Shown: one piece after another, positions 1-7,968 of the stretch
Numbering within the stretch: position 1 is the stretch's first letter
How the letters are laid out: the number at the start of each line of letters is the position of its first letter
Source: Pseudomonadota bacterium
GTDB taxonomy: Bacteria; Pseudomonadota; Gammaproteobacteria; Enterobacterales; Enterobacteriaceae
Assembly (NCBI GenBank): GCA_023454395.1
Contig: JAEYFY010000266.1
Span: 1-16,301, forward strand
Direction of reading: 5' to 3'
DNA length: 16,301 nucleotides
The notes under the pieces: model-generated
The model's input: the letters and a program-made list of their open reading frames with translations, nothing else
What the model was told of the DNA's origin: nothing
Database searches by the model: none
Program-made: the position numbers and the translations under genes

Positions 1-78
1 GCCATCGTGATGTTATTACGAATTGATTATGAAACACGTCTAGCACAAGCTCAGGCGTTTGTAAGGAGCCCGAAATGA
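1..78 (+). CDS. ftsW: FtsW, C-terminal end (partial at the window edge)
   Basis: Only the last 25 codons and the TGA stop are present; the gene begins outside the window. The frame reads a tail containing [18 protein letters not shown], very close to the cytoplasmic C-terminus of E. coli FtsW as I remember it. FtsW is the SEDS-family polytopic membrane glycosyltransferase that polymerises septal peptidoglycan from lipid II with FtsI. The stop overlaps the murG start in an ATGA arrangement, which implies translational coupling, and ftsW directly before murG is the standard dcw order. Identification rests on this short tail plus the neighbour, so it is firm for identity but says nothing about the rest of the protein. 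Confidence 0.9.
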   Translation, partial: AIVMLLRIDYETRLAQAQAFVRSPK

Positions 79-1157
79 GCGAGCGTAGACGCCGTTTAAT
101 GGTTATGGCTGGTGGTACTGGGGGACATGTATTCCCAGGATTAGCTGTTGCTCATTATCTACAATCTCAAGGTTGGGAAATCCGATGGTTAGGAACGGCA
201 GATAGAATGGAAGCCGATTTAGTCCCTAAGCACGGTATCGAAATTGAATTTATTCGTATCTCAGGTTTACGTGGTAAAGGTATTAAAGCGTTAATTGCAG
301 CACCTATTCGTATTATTAAAGCGATTTTCCAAGCTCGCGCCATTATGAAGCGCTATCAGCCTGATGCTGTACTTGGTATGGGTGGGTATGTTTCAGGTCC
401 CGGTGGTGTCGCTGCTTGGATGTGTGGGGTCCCCGTTATTTTGCATGAGCAAAATGGTATCGCAGGATTAACCAATCGCTGGTTATCGAAAATTGCGAAA
501 CGTGTATTACAGGCTTTTCCGGGGGCATTCCCAAAAGCACCTGTTGTGGGGAATCCTGTTCGTGAAGATGTTTTGGCACTTGAAGCACCTTCAGTACGAT
601 TAAAAGAGAGAACAGGACCTGTTCGAGTACTGGTTATTGGTGGTAGCCAAGGTGCTAGAATTTTAAATCACACCTTACCTGTAGTTGCCGGTTTACTCGG
701 TGAGCATGTTACAATCTGGCATCAAGCAGGAAAAGGTGGCGAAAGTGATACAAAAACACGCTATCAGAACGAATTAGCAAAAAATTCAGTTAAATCTGAA
801 TATAAAGTTACTGAATTTATTGATGATATAGCGCAAGCTTACCAATGGGCTGATGTTGTTGTGTGTCGTTCTGGTGCATTAACAGTCAGCGAAATTGCCG
901 CAGCGGGATTACCCGCTATTTTTGTTCCTTTCCAGCACAAAGATAGACAGCAATATTGGAATGCACTGCCGTTAGAAAAAGCGGGTGCAGCGCGGATTAT
1001 TGAGCAAAAAGATTTAACTCCAGAAGTCATTGCACAAACCCTGAAAAATTGGGATAGAGAAACCTTGTTAGCGATGGCAGAGAAAGCAAAAAGTGTTGCG
1101 ATTACGGATGCTACAGAGCGCGTAGCGAATGTGATAATCGAAGTAGCAAAAAAATAA
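75..1157 (+). CDS. murG: MurG, UDP-GlcNAc:lipid I N-acetylglucosaminyltransferase
   Basis: MurG adds GlcNAc to undecaprenyl-PP-MurNAc-pentapeptide (lipid I) to make lipid II on the inner face of the cytoplasmic membrane. The 360-residue product is about the usual size (355 in E. coli). Visible motifs are the N-terminal glycine-rich loop GGTGGH (residues 13-18), [11 protein letters not shown] near residue 100, [12 protein letters not shown] near 125, GGSQGAR in the C-terminal domain, and the nucleotide-sugar binding stretch [13 protein letters not shown] followed by [13 protein letters not shown]. It is a GT28/GT-B fold enzyme. The ATG at 75 is supported by AAGGAG at 63-68, six bases upstream, and by overlap with the ftsW stop. 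A 41-nt gap without evident structure precedes murC. Confidence 0.98.
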   Translation: MSERRRRLMVMAGGTGGHVFPGLAVAHYLQSQGWEIRWLGTADRMEADLVPKHGIEIEFIRISGLRGKGIKALIAAPIRIIKAIFQARAIMKRYQPDAVLGMGGYVSGPGGVAAWMCGVPVILHEQNGIAGLTNRWLSKIAKRVLQAFPGAFPKAPVVGNPVREDVLALEAPSVRLKERTGPVRVLVIGGSQGARILNHTLPVVAGLLGEHVTIWHQAGKGGESDTKTRYQNELAKNSVKSEYKVTEFIDDIAQAYQWADVVVCRSGALTVSEIAAAGLPAIFVPFQHKDRQQYWNALPLEKAGAARIIEQKDLTPEVIAQTLKNWDRETLLAMAEKAKSVAITDATERVANVIIEVAKK

Positions 1158-1198
1158 ACGTAACTTGTAACCATTAACTTAGAGTGAAGAAGTAAATA

Positions 1199-2662
1199 GT
1201 GAATACACAACAACTGGCAAAATTAAGATCGTTTGTGCCTGAAATGAGAAAAGTTAAGCATATTCACTTTATCGGCATCGGTGGTGCGGGTATGGGGGGA
1301 ATTGCCGAAGTGCTGGCTAACGAAGGTTATGAAATCAGCGGTTCTGATTTAGCACCAAACGTAGTCACACAACAGCTCGTTGCCTTAGGCGCAACAGTCT
1401 ATTTTAATCATCGCCCTGAAAATATTCGTGGCGCAAGTGTTGTTGTGGTTTCGACAGCAATCAGTGCTGAAAACCCAGAGATTATTGCAGCAAGAGAAGC
1501 GCGTATCCCAGTTATTCGTCGTGCTGAAATGTTGGCTGAATTGATGCGTTATCGTCATGGTGTCGCGATTGCGGGTACTCATGGCAAAACGACAACCACA
1601 GCGATGATTTCAAATATTTATGCGCAAGCGGGTTTAGATCCTACTTTTGTTAATGGGGGGCTTGTTAAATCGGCTGGCACTCATGCTCGTTTAGGTTGCA
1701 GTCGTTATTTAATTGCTGAAGCTGATGAGAGCGATGCGTCGTTTTTACATTTACAACCTATGGTTGCGGTCGTTACGAATATCGAAGCAGACCATATGGA
1801 CACATATCACGGTAATTTTGACAATCTAAAAGAGACGTTTATTACCTTTTTGCACAATTTACCATTCTATGGTCGTGCAGTGATGTGTCTGGATGACGAT
1901 GTCATTCGGTCGATTATTCCTAAAGTAGGTCGTTATATTACGACTTATGGCTTTAGTGAAGATGCTGATGTTCGTATTACGCATTATGAACAAAAAGGCG
2001 CTCAAGGCTTTTTCACTATTTCTCGTGAAGGTATGCCAGATTTACAAGTGGTATTAAATGCACCTGGTCGCCATAACGCATTGAATGCAACAGCTGCAGT
2101 TGCTGTCGCCACAGAAGAAGGCATTGCTGACGAACATATTTTAGCGGCGTTACTTAACTTCCAAGGTACCGGACGTCGTTTTGATTTCTTAGGTAACTAC
2201 GGTCTTGAGCATGTTAATGGCCAAGAAGGTGAAGTAATGCTAGTGGATGATTATGGTCATCATCCAACAGAAGTTGATGCAACGATTAAAGCAGCGAGAG
2301 CAGGATGGCCAGATAAACGTCTAGTGATGATTTTCCAACCTCATCGCTATACACGTACTCGTGATTTATATGAAGACTTTGCCACTGTTCTCAATCAGGT
2401 TGATATTTTATTATTAACAGATGTTTATTCTGCTGGGGAAGCGCCTATTGCAGGTGCCGATAGCCGCTCACTTTGTCGAACAATTCGCCAACGTGGGAAG
2501 CTAGATCCTATCTGGGTTTCTGATGTGACTAATATTTCATCAATATTGGCAGGTGTATTAACAGATAATGATCTTGTTTTAGTTCAAGGTGCTGGAAATA
2601 TTGGTAAAATAGCGCGTCGCTTAGCAGATACGAAATTACAGCCATCTTTCAGCGAGGATTAA
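1199..2662 (+). CDS. murC: MurC, UDP-N-acetylmuramate--L-alanine ligase
   Basis: MurC is the cytoplasmic ATP-dependent ligase that attaches L-Ala to UDP-MurNAc, the first amino-acid step of peptidoglycan precursor synthesis. The protein (487 residues; 491 in E. coli) starts with a GTG codon. The N-terminus [11 protein letters not shown] aligns with E. coli from residue 1, and GAAGAAG lies just upstream. Seen in order: the UDP-MurNAc-binding [14 protein letters not shown] (about 26-39), the Mur-ligase P-loop GTHGKTTTT (126-134), [22 protein letters not shown], the [11 protein letters not shown] segment, and the C-terminal [10 protein letters not shown] and [12 protein letters not shown]. All expected catalytic regions are present. 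The gene is followed after 5 nt by an unknown ORF where ddlB would be expected. Confidence 0.98.
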   Translation: MNTQQLAKLRSFVPEMRKVKHIHFIGIGGAGMGGIAEVLANEGYEISGSDLAPNVVTQQLVALGATVYFNHRPENIRGASVVVVSTAISAENPEIIAAREARIPVIRRAEMLAELMRYRHGVAIAGTHGKTTTTAMISNIYAQAGLDPTFVNGGLVKSAGTHARLGCSRYLIAEADESDASFLHLQPMVAVVTNIEADHMDTYHGNFDNLKETFITFLHNLPFYGRAVMCLDDDVIRSIIPKVGRYITTYGFSEDADVRITHYEQKGAQGFFTISREGMPDLQVVLNAPGRHNALNATAAVAVATEEGIADEHILAALLNFQGTGRRFDFLGNYGLEHVNGQEGEVMLVDDYGHHPTEVDATIKAARAGWPDKRLVMIFQPHRYTRTRDLYEDFATVLNQVDILLLTDVYSAGEAPIAGADSRSLCRTIRQRGKLDPIWVSDVTNISSILAGVLTDNDLVLVQGAGNIGKIARRLADTKLQPSFSED

Positions 2663-2667
2663 GACGG

Positions 2668-3024
2668 ATGTTTGAGCAAGTGAACATCATTTATGGTGAA
2701 ATGGTCAATAAAATAACTGTAATGATGGCGTGTTATGAGGAAAATAACACTGTATTAGCGAAAAAAATGATCGAGAATTCGCTTGCTCAAATCTGTATTG
2801 AGAAAAAATTTCAGTTAAAAAGTAAGAAAAACGCAGAAAAATTCGCAATTTCTTCTTTTAAAGTAAATAATTCTCAACAGATTGAACAATTTAGTGATTT
2901 AATTATCAAACCTAAAAGTGTTCATAAAGTATATATATGTAGGAAAAATATTAATCGCTGGAATATCGGACAAAAGGATGGGCGATTCTCTTATTTAAAC
3001 GTTGCTGAGGAGTTAGTGGGTTAA
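2668..3024 (+). CDS. Unknown 118-residue protein in the ddlB position; possible decayed ddlB
   Basis: I do not recognise this protein. It sits exactly where D-Ala--D-Ala ligase ddlB normally lies, 5 nt after murC and 1 nt before ftsQ, so it is co-transcribed and perhaps translationally coupled. It is Lys/Asn/Ile-rich, basic and AT-rich compared with its neighbours, without a signal peptide or clear membrane segment. Three short stretches faintly recall DdlB in the right order: VNKITVMM near residue 13 (DdlB begins DKIAVLL), DLIIKP near residue 85 (the ATP-grasp IVKP strand), and [13 protein letters not shown] near residue 98 (GRIDVMxDxDGxFYLLE). The catalytic Ser, Arg, Asp, Glu and Asn residues of a ligase are absent, so it cannot be an active Ddl. 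A second ATG at 2701 (residue 12) matches the DdlB start better. That it is translated is plausible; that it is a ddlB relic is inference; an unrelated small protein is equally possible. Confidence 0.6.
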   Translation: MFEQVNIIYGEMVNKITVMMACYEENNTVLAKKMIENSLAQICIEKKFQLKSKKNAEKFAISSFKVNNSQQIEQFSDLIIKPKSVHKVYICRKNINRWNIGQKDGRFSYLNVAEELVG

Positions 3025-3025
3025 T

Positions 3026-3811
3026 ATGTCACAAGCAGCGCTAAATATAAAAGAACACAAAGAGAAGCAACATTCTGACAGACCGAGTAATGGTACTTAT
3101 TTATCAGGATTGATCTTTTTCTTATGTGTGATTGCCACCATCATTTGGGGTGGAATACAAGTGGTTAACTGGATGAAAGACGCAAATCGTCTGCCAATCT
3201 CAAAACTTGTATTAACAGGTGAGCGACATTACACAACGAATGATGACGTGCGTCAGGCCATTTTGTCTTTAGGACAGCCGGGCACATTTATGACACAGGA
3301 TGTGAATATCATTCAGCAACAAATTGAACGCATGCCATGGATTAGGCAAGTCACTGTGCGTAAACAGTGGCCTGATGAACTTAAAATCCATCTGGTAGAG
3401 TATGTTCCCTTTACTCGGTGGAATGATACTTACTTTCTTGATAAAGAAGGGCGTATTTTCAGTCTGCCAACGCAGTTGGAAACCAAAGGAAGTTATCCTT
3501 TGTTATATGGTCCTCAAGGAAGCGAAAAAATGGTGTTGTCAGGTTATGTGGCAATGAGAGATCAGCTTCTTGCGAGTAACCTGAATTTAAAAGCAGCGTC
3601 AATGTCTGCCCGTCAAGGATGGCAATTAGTTTTAGACAATGATGTCCGATTGGAGTTAGGTCGTAAGGATAACGAAAAACGGATCGCTCGCTTTATTGAG
3701 TTGTATCCGATACTGCAACAACAAACAGATAAACGGGTTGATTACGTGGATCTGCGTTATGACAGTGGTGGTGCAGTCGGGTGGGCTCCTTTATTACTTG
3801 AGAATGAATAA
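3026..3811 (+). CDS. ftsQ: FtsQ, divisome scaffold protein (shortened C-terminus)
   Basis: FtsQ is a bitopic inner-membrane protein that recruits FtsB and FtsL to the septum. The order is a short cytoplasmic tail (1-24), one transmembrane helix about 25-49 ([19 protein letters not shown]), a POTRA domain from about 55 ([14 protein letters not shown]) to about 126, then the beta domain. The [18 protein letters not shown] stretch (239-256), next to the FtsB-binding face, is intact. At 261 residues it is shorter than E. coli FtsQ (276). The missing part is only the variable tail, and a tail-like sequence lies in another frame immediately downstream (see 3804-3857). The ATG at 3026 follows the preceding stop by 1 nt; GAGGAG (3007-3012) and GTGGG (3016-3020) are candidate ribosome sites. 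Confidence 0.96.
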   Translation: MSQAALNIKEHKEKQHSDRPSNGTYLSGLIFFLCVIATIIWGGIQVVNWMKDANRLPISKLVLTGERHYTTNDDVRQAILSLGQPGTFMTQDVNIIQQQIERMPWIRQVTVRKQWPDELKIHLVEYVPFTRWNDTYFLDKEGRIFSLPTQLETKGSYPLLYGPQGSEKMVLSGYVAMRDQLLASNLNLKAASMSARQGWQLVLDNDVRLELGRKDNEKRIARFIELYPILQQQTDKRVDYVDLRYDSGGAVGWAPLLLENE

Positions 3812-3857
3812 ACAAGACGTGGCAGATGACACGATGAAGGCGAAGGCAGAACAATAA
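3804..3857 (+). CDS. 17-codon mini-ORF bridging ftsQ and ftsA (ghost FtsQ tail)
   Basis: An ATG at 3804 overlaps the last codons of ftsQ and opens a frame reading [17 protein letters not shown]. Its TAA stop (3855-3857) shares one base with the ftsA start, giving TAATG. From memory, E. coli FtsQ ends in AQAEQQ and its stop likewise overlaps the ftsA ATG. Adding these 17 residues to FtsQ after Glu258 would restore a length near 276. I infer that the frame is the original FtsQ tail, separated by a small frame change, and that it may now be translated as a relay that keeps ribosomes moving from ftsQ to ftsA. It has no ribosome site of its own, so translation would rely on termination-reinitiation at the ftsQ stop. 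A sequencing error is the main alternative. Confidence 0.35.
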   Translation: MNKQDVADDTMKAKAEQ

Positions 3858-5113
3858 TGATCAAAGCGACGGACAGAAAATTAGTAGTTGGTCTTGAGAT
3901 TGGTACGGCCAAAGTAGCCACCCTTGTCGGTGAGATCCTGCCTGATGGTGTAGTAAATATTATCGGGGTGGGAAGTTGTCCATCTCGGGGCATGGATAAA
4001 GGTGGCGTTAATGATCTCGAATCCGTCGTAAAATGCGTGCAACGGGCGGTAGATCAGGCTGAGTTGATGGCTGACTGTCAAATATCTTCAGTATATTTGG
4101 CGTTATCAGGCAAGCATATCAGTTGCCAAAATGAGATTGGTATGGTGCCAATTTCAGAAGAAGAAGTGACTCAAGATGATGTTGATAGCGTGGTTCATAC
4201 CGCGAAATCCGTCAAAGTAAAAGATGAACACCGTGTTTTACACGTTATACCGCAAGAGTATGCCATTGATTATCAAGAAGGGATCAAAAACCCAGTTGGA
4301 TTATCGGGCGTGCGTATGCAGGCTAAAGTTCATTTGATTACCTGCCATAACGACATGGCAAAGAATATTGTAAAAGCAGTTGAACGCTGTGGGTTAAAAG
4401 TGGATCAACTGATTTTTGCGGGACTGGCTTCAAGTTTCGCTGTATTAACAGAAGATGAACGTGAACTAGGTGTGTGTGTTGTTGATATTGGTGGCGGTAC
4501 AATGGATATCGCTATTTATACCGGTGGAGCATTAAGACATACCCGCGTTATTCCTTATGCAGGCAATGTTGTAACCAGTGATATCGCCTACGCGTTTGGC
4601 ACTCCGCCAAATGATGCTGAAGCTATCAAAGTTCGCCATGGTTGTGCATTAGGATCTTTAGTTGGTAAAGATGAAAATGTCGAAGTTCCAAGCGTCGGAG
4701 GTAGACCACCAAGAAGTCTGCAACGACAAACTCTTGCTGAGGTGATTGAGCCTCGTTATACCGAATTGCTCAATCTTGTTAATGAAGAGATTTTAAAAGT
4801 TCAAGAACAGTTACGCCAGCAAGGGATTAAGCATCATTTAGCCGCAGGTATCGTGCTAACAGGTGGTGCTGCACAGATTGATGGACTTGTTGAATGTGCT
4901 CAACGTGTTTTCCACACGCAAGTACGGATCGGTAAACCGTTAAATATTACCGGGCTAACAGATTATGCGCAGGATCCTTACTACTCAACAGCGGTTGGGC
5001 TCTTGCATTACGGTAAAGAATCTCACTTTGGTGAGGAAACTGAAACCGAGAAACGCTCTGCTGTCGGTGGTTTATTTAAGAAACTCACTGGTTGGCTAAA
5101 AAGAGAGTTTTAA
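3857..5113 (+). CDS. ftsA: FtsA, actin-like membrane tether of the Z ring
   Basis: FtsA is an actin/Hsp70-superfamily ATPase that anchors FtsZ filaments to the inner membrane and recruits later divisome proteins. The 418-residue length fits the family (420 in E. coli). Seen: the phosphate-1 motif VVGLEIGTAKVATLVGE at 10-26, the SHS2/1C domain region with GIGMVPIS-like NEIGMVPISEEEV, the phosphate-2 motif VVDIGGGTMDIAIY with Asp210, the adenosine motif IVLTGGAAQIDGL, and a C-terminal amphipathic helix GGLFKKLTGWLKREF serving as membrane-targeting sequence. The ATG at 3857 has GAAGG at 3842-3846 and overlaps the bridging mini-ORF stop by one base. The FtsZ-binding and polymerisation regions look intact. 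Confidence 0.98.
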   Translation: MIKATDRKLVVGLEIGTAKVATLVGEILPDGVVNIIGVGSCPSRGMDKGGVNDLESVVKCVQRAVDQAELMADCQISSVYLALSGKHISCQNEIGMVPISEEEVTQDDVDSVVHTAKSVKVKDEHRVLHVIPQEYAIDYQEGIKNPVGLSGVRMQAKVHLITCHNDMAKNIVKAVERCGLKVDQLIFAGLASSFAVLTEDERELGVCVVDIGGGTMDIAIYTGGALRHTRVIPYAGNVVTSDIAYAFGTPPNDAEAIKVRHGCALGSLVGKDENVEVPSVGGRPPRSLQRQTLAEVIEPRYTELLNLVNEEILKVQEQLRQQGIKHHLAAGIVLTGGAAQIDGLVECAQRVFHTQVRIGKPLNITGLTDYAQDPYYSTAVGLLHYGKESHFGEETETEKRSAVGGLFKKLTGWLKREF

Positions 5114-5135
5114 TAATCAGACAAATTTAAAAAGA

Positions 5136-5155
5136 GGTCGTTTGAGCAAGCGGCC
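5136..5155 (+). promoter_or_regulatory. RNA hairpin in the ftsA-ftsZ intergenic region
   Basis: GGTCGTTT (5136-5143) can pair with AAGCGGCC (5148-5155) around a GAGC loop, giving an eight-pair stem with two G-U wobbles. It ends about 18 bases before the ftsZ Shine-Dalgarno. No T tract follows, so it is not an intrinsic terminator. It could affect ftsZ mRNA stability or processing, since FtsZ must be made in large excess over FtsA. The role is inference; the pairing is visible in the sequence. Confidence 0.4.
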
Positions 5156-5183
5156 CTGAGAAGGCACAAAACGGAGAGAAATT

Positions 5184-6350
5184 ATGTTTGAACCTATGGA
5201 ATTAACCAACGATGCGGTGATCAAAGTCATCGGCGTTGGTGGCGGCGGCGGTAATGCGGTTGAGCACATGGTTCGTGAACGTATTGAAGGCGTAGATTTC
5301 TTTGCAGTCAATACGGATGCTCAAGCGCTACGTAAAACAGCGGTCGGACAGACTATCCAAATTGGTAATGCCATTACGAAAGGCTTAGGTGCAGGTGCAA
5401 ATCCTGAAGTAGGTCGTAATGCAGCAGAGGAAGACCGCGAAGGATTACGCGCAGCACTTGAAGGCGCTGATATGGTCTTTATCGCCGCAGGTATGGGCGG
5501 TGGTACGGGTACTGGTGCTGCGCCTGTTGTTGCAGAAGTGGCTAAAGAATTAGGTATTTTGACCGTTGCTGTAGTGACTAAGCCTTTTAATTTTGAAGGC
5601 AAAAAACGTATGGCATTTGCGGAACAAGGTATTACTGAGTTATCAAAACATGTTGACTCATTAATCACTATTCCAAATGACAAGTTATTAAAAGTACTTG
5701 GTCGTGGAATTTCATTATTAGATGCGTTCGGCGCAGCCAATGATGTATTAAAAGGCGCAGTTCAAGGTATCGCTGAGCTAATTACTCGCCCAGGTTTAAT
5801 GAACGTAGACTTTGCTGACGTAAGAACTGTAATGTCTGAAATGGGTTATGCCATGATGGGCTCTGGTGCTGCGAAAGGCGAAGATCGTGCTGAAGAAGCC
5901 GCAGAAATGGCGATTTCAAGTCCATTATTGGAAGATATTGACCTATCTGGCGCGCGCGGTGTGTTAGTCAACATCACAGCAGGTTTTGACTTACGTCTTG
6001 ATGAATTTGAAACAGTGGGTAATACCATTCGCGCATTTGCATCAGATAATGCGACTGTGGTTATCGGTACATCCCTTGACCCAGAAATGAATGATGAATT
6101 GCGTGTGACTGTGGTTGCAACAGGTATTGGTATGGACAAACGTCCAGAAATTACGCTGGTAACTAATAAACAGAATCAGCAAAGCGCAATGGAGAATCGT
6201 TACCAGCAAATGCAAAATAGCATGTCTTCTTTCTCTACCGTAGAAGAAAGCAAGCCTGCGGCAAAAGCTGTTAACGAACAATCTACTCAGGCGAACAAAG
6301 AACCGGATTATTTAGATATCCCTGCGTTCCTGAGAAAACAGGCTGATTAA
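5184..6350 (+). CDS. ftsZ: FtsZ, tubulin-like division GTPase
   Basis: FtsZ polymerises with GTP into the cytokinetic ring at mid-cell. The protein has 388 residues (383 in E. coli). Seen: the N-terminal glycine loop [13 protein letters not shown] (about 17-29), the tubulin signature GGGTGTG at 105-111, NTDAQAL near 43, and the T7 synergy loop NVDFADVR at 207-214 with Asp209 and Asp212, which complete the GTPase site of the neighbouring subunit. A Gln/Ser-rich disordered linker runs from about 318. The C-terminal conserved peptide [14 protein letters not shown] binds FtsA, ZipA and MinC. The start at 5184 is preceded by GGAG at 5173-5176. It is the usual distal dcw gene after ftsA, and a promoter for lpxC follows its stop. 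Confidence 0.99.
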   Translation: MFEPMELTNDAVIKVIGVGGGGGNAVEHMVRERIEGVDFFAVNTDAQALRKTAVGQTIQIGNAITKGLGAGANPEVGRNAAEEDREGLRAALEGADMVFIAAGMGGGTGTGAAPVVAEVAKELGILTVAVVTKPFNFEGKKRMAFAEQGITELSKHVDSLITIPNDKLLKVLGRGISLLDAFGAANDVLKGAVQGIAELITRPGLMNVDFADVRTVMSEMGYAMMGSGAAKGEDRAEEAAEMAISSPLLEDIDLSGARGVLVNITAGFDLRLDEFETVGNTIRAFASDNATVVIGTSLDPEMNDELRVTVVATGIGMDKRPEITLVTNKQNQQSAMENRYQQMQNSMSSFSTVEESKPAAKAVNEQSTQANKEPDYLDIPAFLRKQAD

Positions 6351-6362
6351 TCGCCAAAAAGA

Positions 6363-6413
6363 TTGGCATCTCCGCTTTTTGTGCTAAACTGTCCTGCCAA
6401 TTATAAGTATAAT
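6363..6413 (+). promoter_or_regulatory. Promoter region for lpxC
   Basis: TTGGCA (6363-6368) and TAAACT (6385-6390) are 16 bases apart. The -10 element is preceded by TG at the extended -10 position (6382-6383), making a credible sigma-70 promoter. The string TTTGTGCTAAACTG is, as I recall, shared with the E. coli ftsZ-lpxC spacer, which supports function. A second, perfect TATAAT lies at 6408-6413 but lacks a good -35. The -35 overlaps a weak hairpin (GCCAA 6353-6357 with TTGGC 6363-6367) that has no proper T run and is unlikely to terminate ftsZ transcripts. Confidence 0.55.
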
Positions 6414-6415
6414 GA

Positions 6416-7366
<951 letters not shown>

Positions 7367-7383
7367 TTCCTGCGAAGGAAAGC

Positions 7384-7407
7384 ACGTTAATTATCTCTAA
7401 TTAACGT
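7384..7407. terminator. Symmetric hairpin between convergent lpxC and the DUF721 gene
   Basis: ACGTTAATTA (7384-7393) is a perfect inverted repeat of TAATTAACGT (7398-7407) around a TCTC loop. It covers the stop codon of the minus-strand gene and lies 17 bases after the lpxC stop, so it could slow transcription from both sides. Neither side has a proper T tract, so intrinsic termination is uncertain. A smaller stem TTCCT/AGGAA at 7367-7380 lies directly after lpxC. Confidence 0.4.
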
Positions 7408-7916
7408 TCATCTTTGGCTGTACTTGTACTCTCTCCGGCAAGTGCAGCCAACCGTTCTAATCTTTCTCTTAATTTCTTCGGGCTTTTCTCTGCCAAATAC
7501 TTCAATGACTGCGCACTTTCTAAACTTAAGTAACGTCTCTTTGTAGGCTCTTGCTCTTTTAATGATGATATTAAAGATCTTTTTTCCTGTTTTATTCCTA
7601 AAGACGGATTTATTTTGATGTCTATTGAAGATAAGGATGGTAAAATTTCTTGCCTCAATGCGGAAAGTAATGACGGGGTTTCATAACGTAAACGAGTTAA
7701 CCAACTTGCGTTTGCAACTTCAATAATTAAAATAGCATTGCGATAATTTGCGACACGGCACTTATCTCGTAAAGGAACGGGTAAAAGAGCCATGACGGCA
7801 CGATTTAATTTTAGTAAAATCGTTGCGCGCTGTTGTATAAGCTGTAGTGTACTCTTGTTGGAACCTTCAAGTTCAATGAAGATTTTTTCCAATGATTGTG
7901 GGTAACTATCCCGCAT
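7401..7916 (-). CDS. DUF721 / DciA-like protein
   Basis: This 171-residue basic protein has a DUF721 core in its N-terminal half. The run LLPVPLRDKCRVANYRNAIL followed by IEVANASWLTRLRYETPSLL (near residues 45-85) is the family pattern. The C-terminal half is Lys/Arg/Ser/Glu-rich and probably disordered, ending in a charged helix. DUF721 includes DciA, the ancestral loader of replicative helicase DnaB in bacteria without DnaC. I favour the ATG at 7916 (MRDSYPQSLEKIF) over the upstream ATG at 7952: GGAG lies nine bases before it, and a candidate promoter leaves room for a leader. The longer reading would add 12 residues and almost touch secM. The gene diverges from secM-secA and converges on lpxC. 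Function in this lineage is inferred from the family only. Confidence 0.85.
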   Translation of the reverse strand: MRDSYPQSLEKIFIELEGSNKSTLQLIQQRATILLKLNRAVMALLPVPLRDKCRVANYRNAILIIEVANASWLTRLRYETPSLLSALRQEILPSLSSIDIKINPSLGIKQEKRSLISSLKEQEPTKRRYLSLESAQSLKYLAEKSPKKLRERLERLAALAGESTSTAKDER

Positions 7917-7941
7917 AGATTTTGACTCCACAAAATAAAGA

Positions 7942-7968
7942 TTAATGAGCAACGAAGGTTAATGAGCA
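7942..7968 (+). repeat. 10-bp direct repeat with a 5-codon upstream ORF at the secM start
   Basis: TTAATGAGCA occurs at 7942-7951 and again at 7959-7968, so the secM start site is duplicated 17 bases upstream. The first copy opens a five-codon frame (MSNEG) at 7945 whose TAA (7960-7962) overlaps the secM ATG. The GAAGG ribosome site (7954-7958) lies inside this mini-ORF, only three bases before the secM start. The arrangement is plain; an effect on secM translation is inference. Confidence 0.5.

Noticed and set aside
839..1213. Minus-strand ORF antisense to murG
   Set aside because: It overlaps a strongly conserved gene fully, its translation resembles no known family, and it has no ribosome site; a frame shadow.
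2882..2909. Candidate ftsQ promoter (TTGAAC with TATCAA)
   Set aside because: Spacing is 16 bases and the -10 matches only four of six in a very AT-rich stretch where such matches arise by chance.
5321..5740. Minus-strand 139-codon ORF antisense to ftsZ
   Set aside because: Its Ala/Pro/Ser-rich translation is what the reverse frame of an Ala/Gly-rich gene gives; no independent support.
6353..6367. Possible terminator after ftsZ
   Set aside because: The stem has only five pairs, no direct T run, and overlaps the likely -35 of the lpxC promoter.
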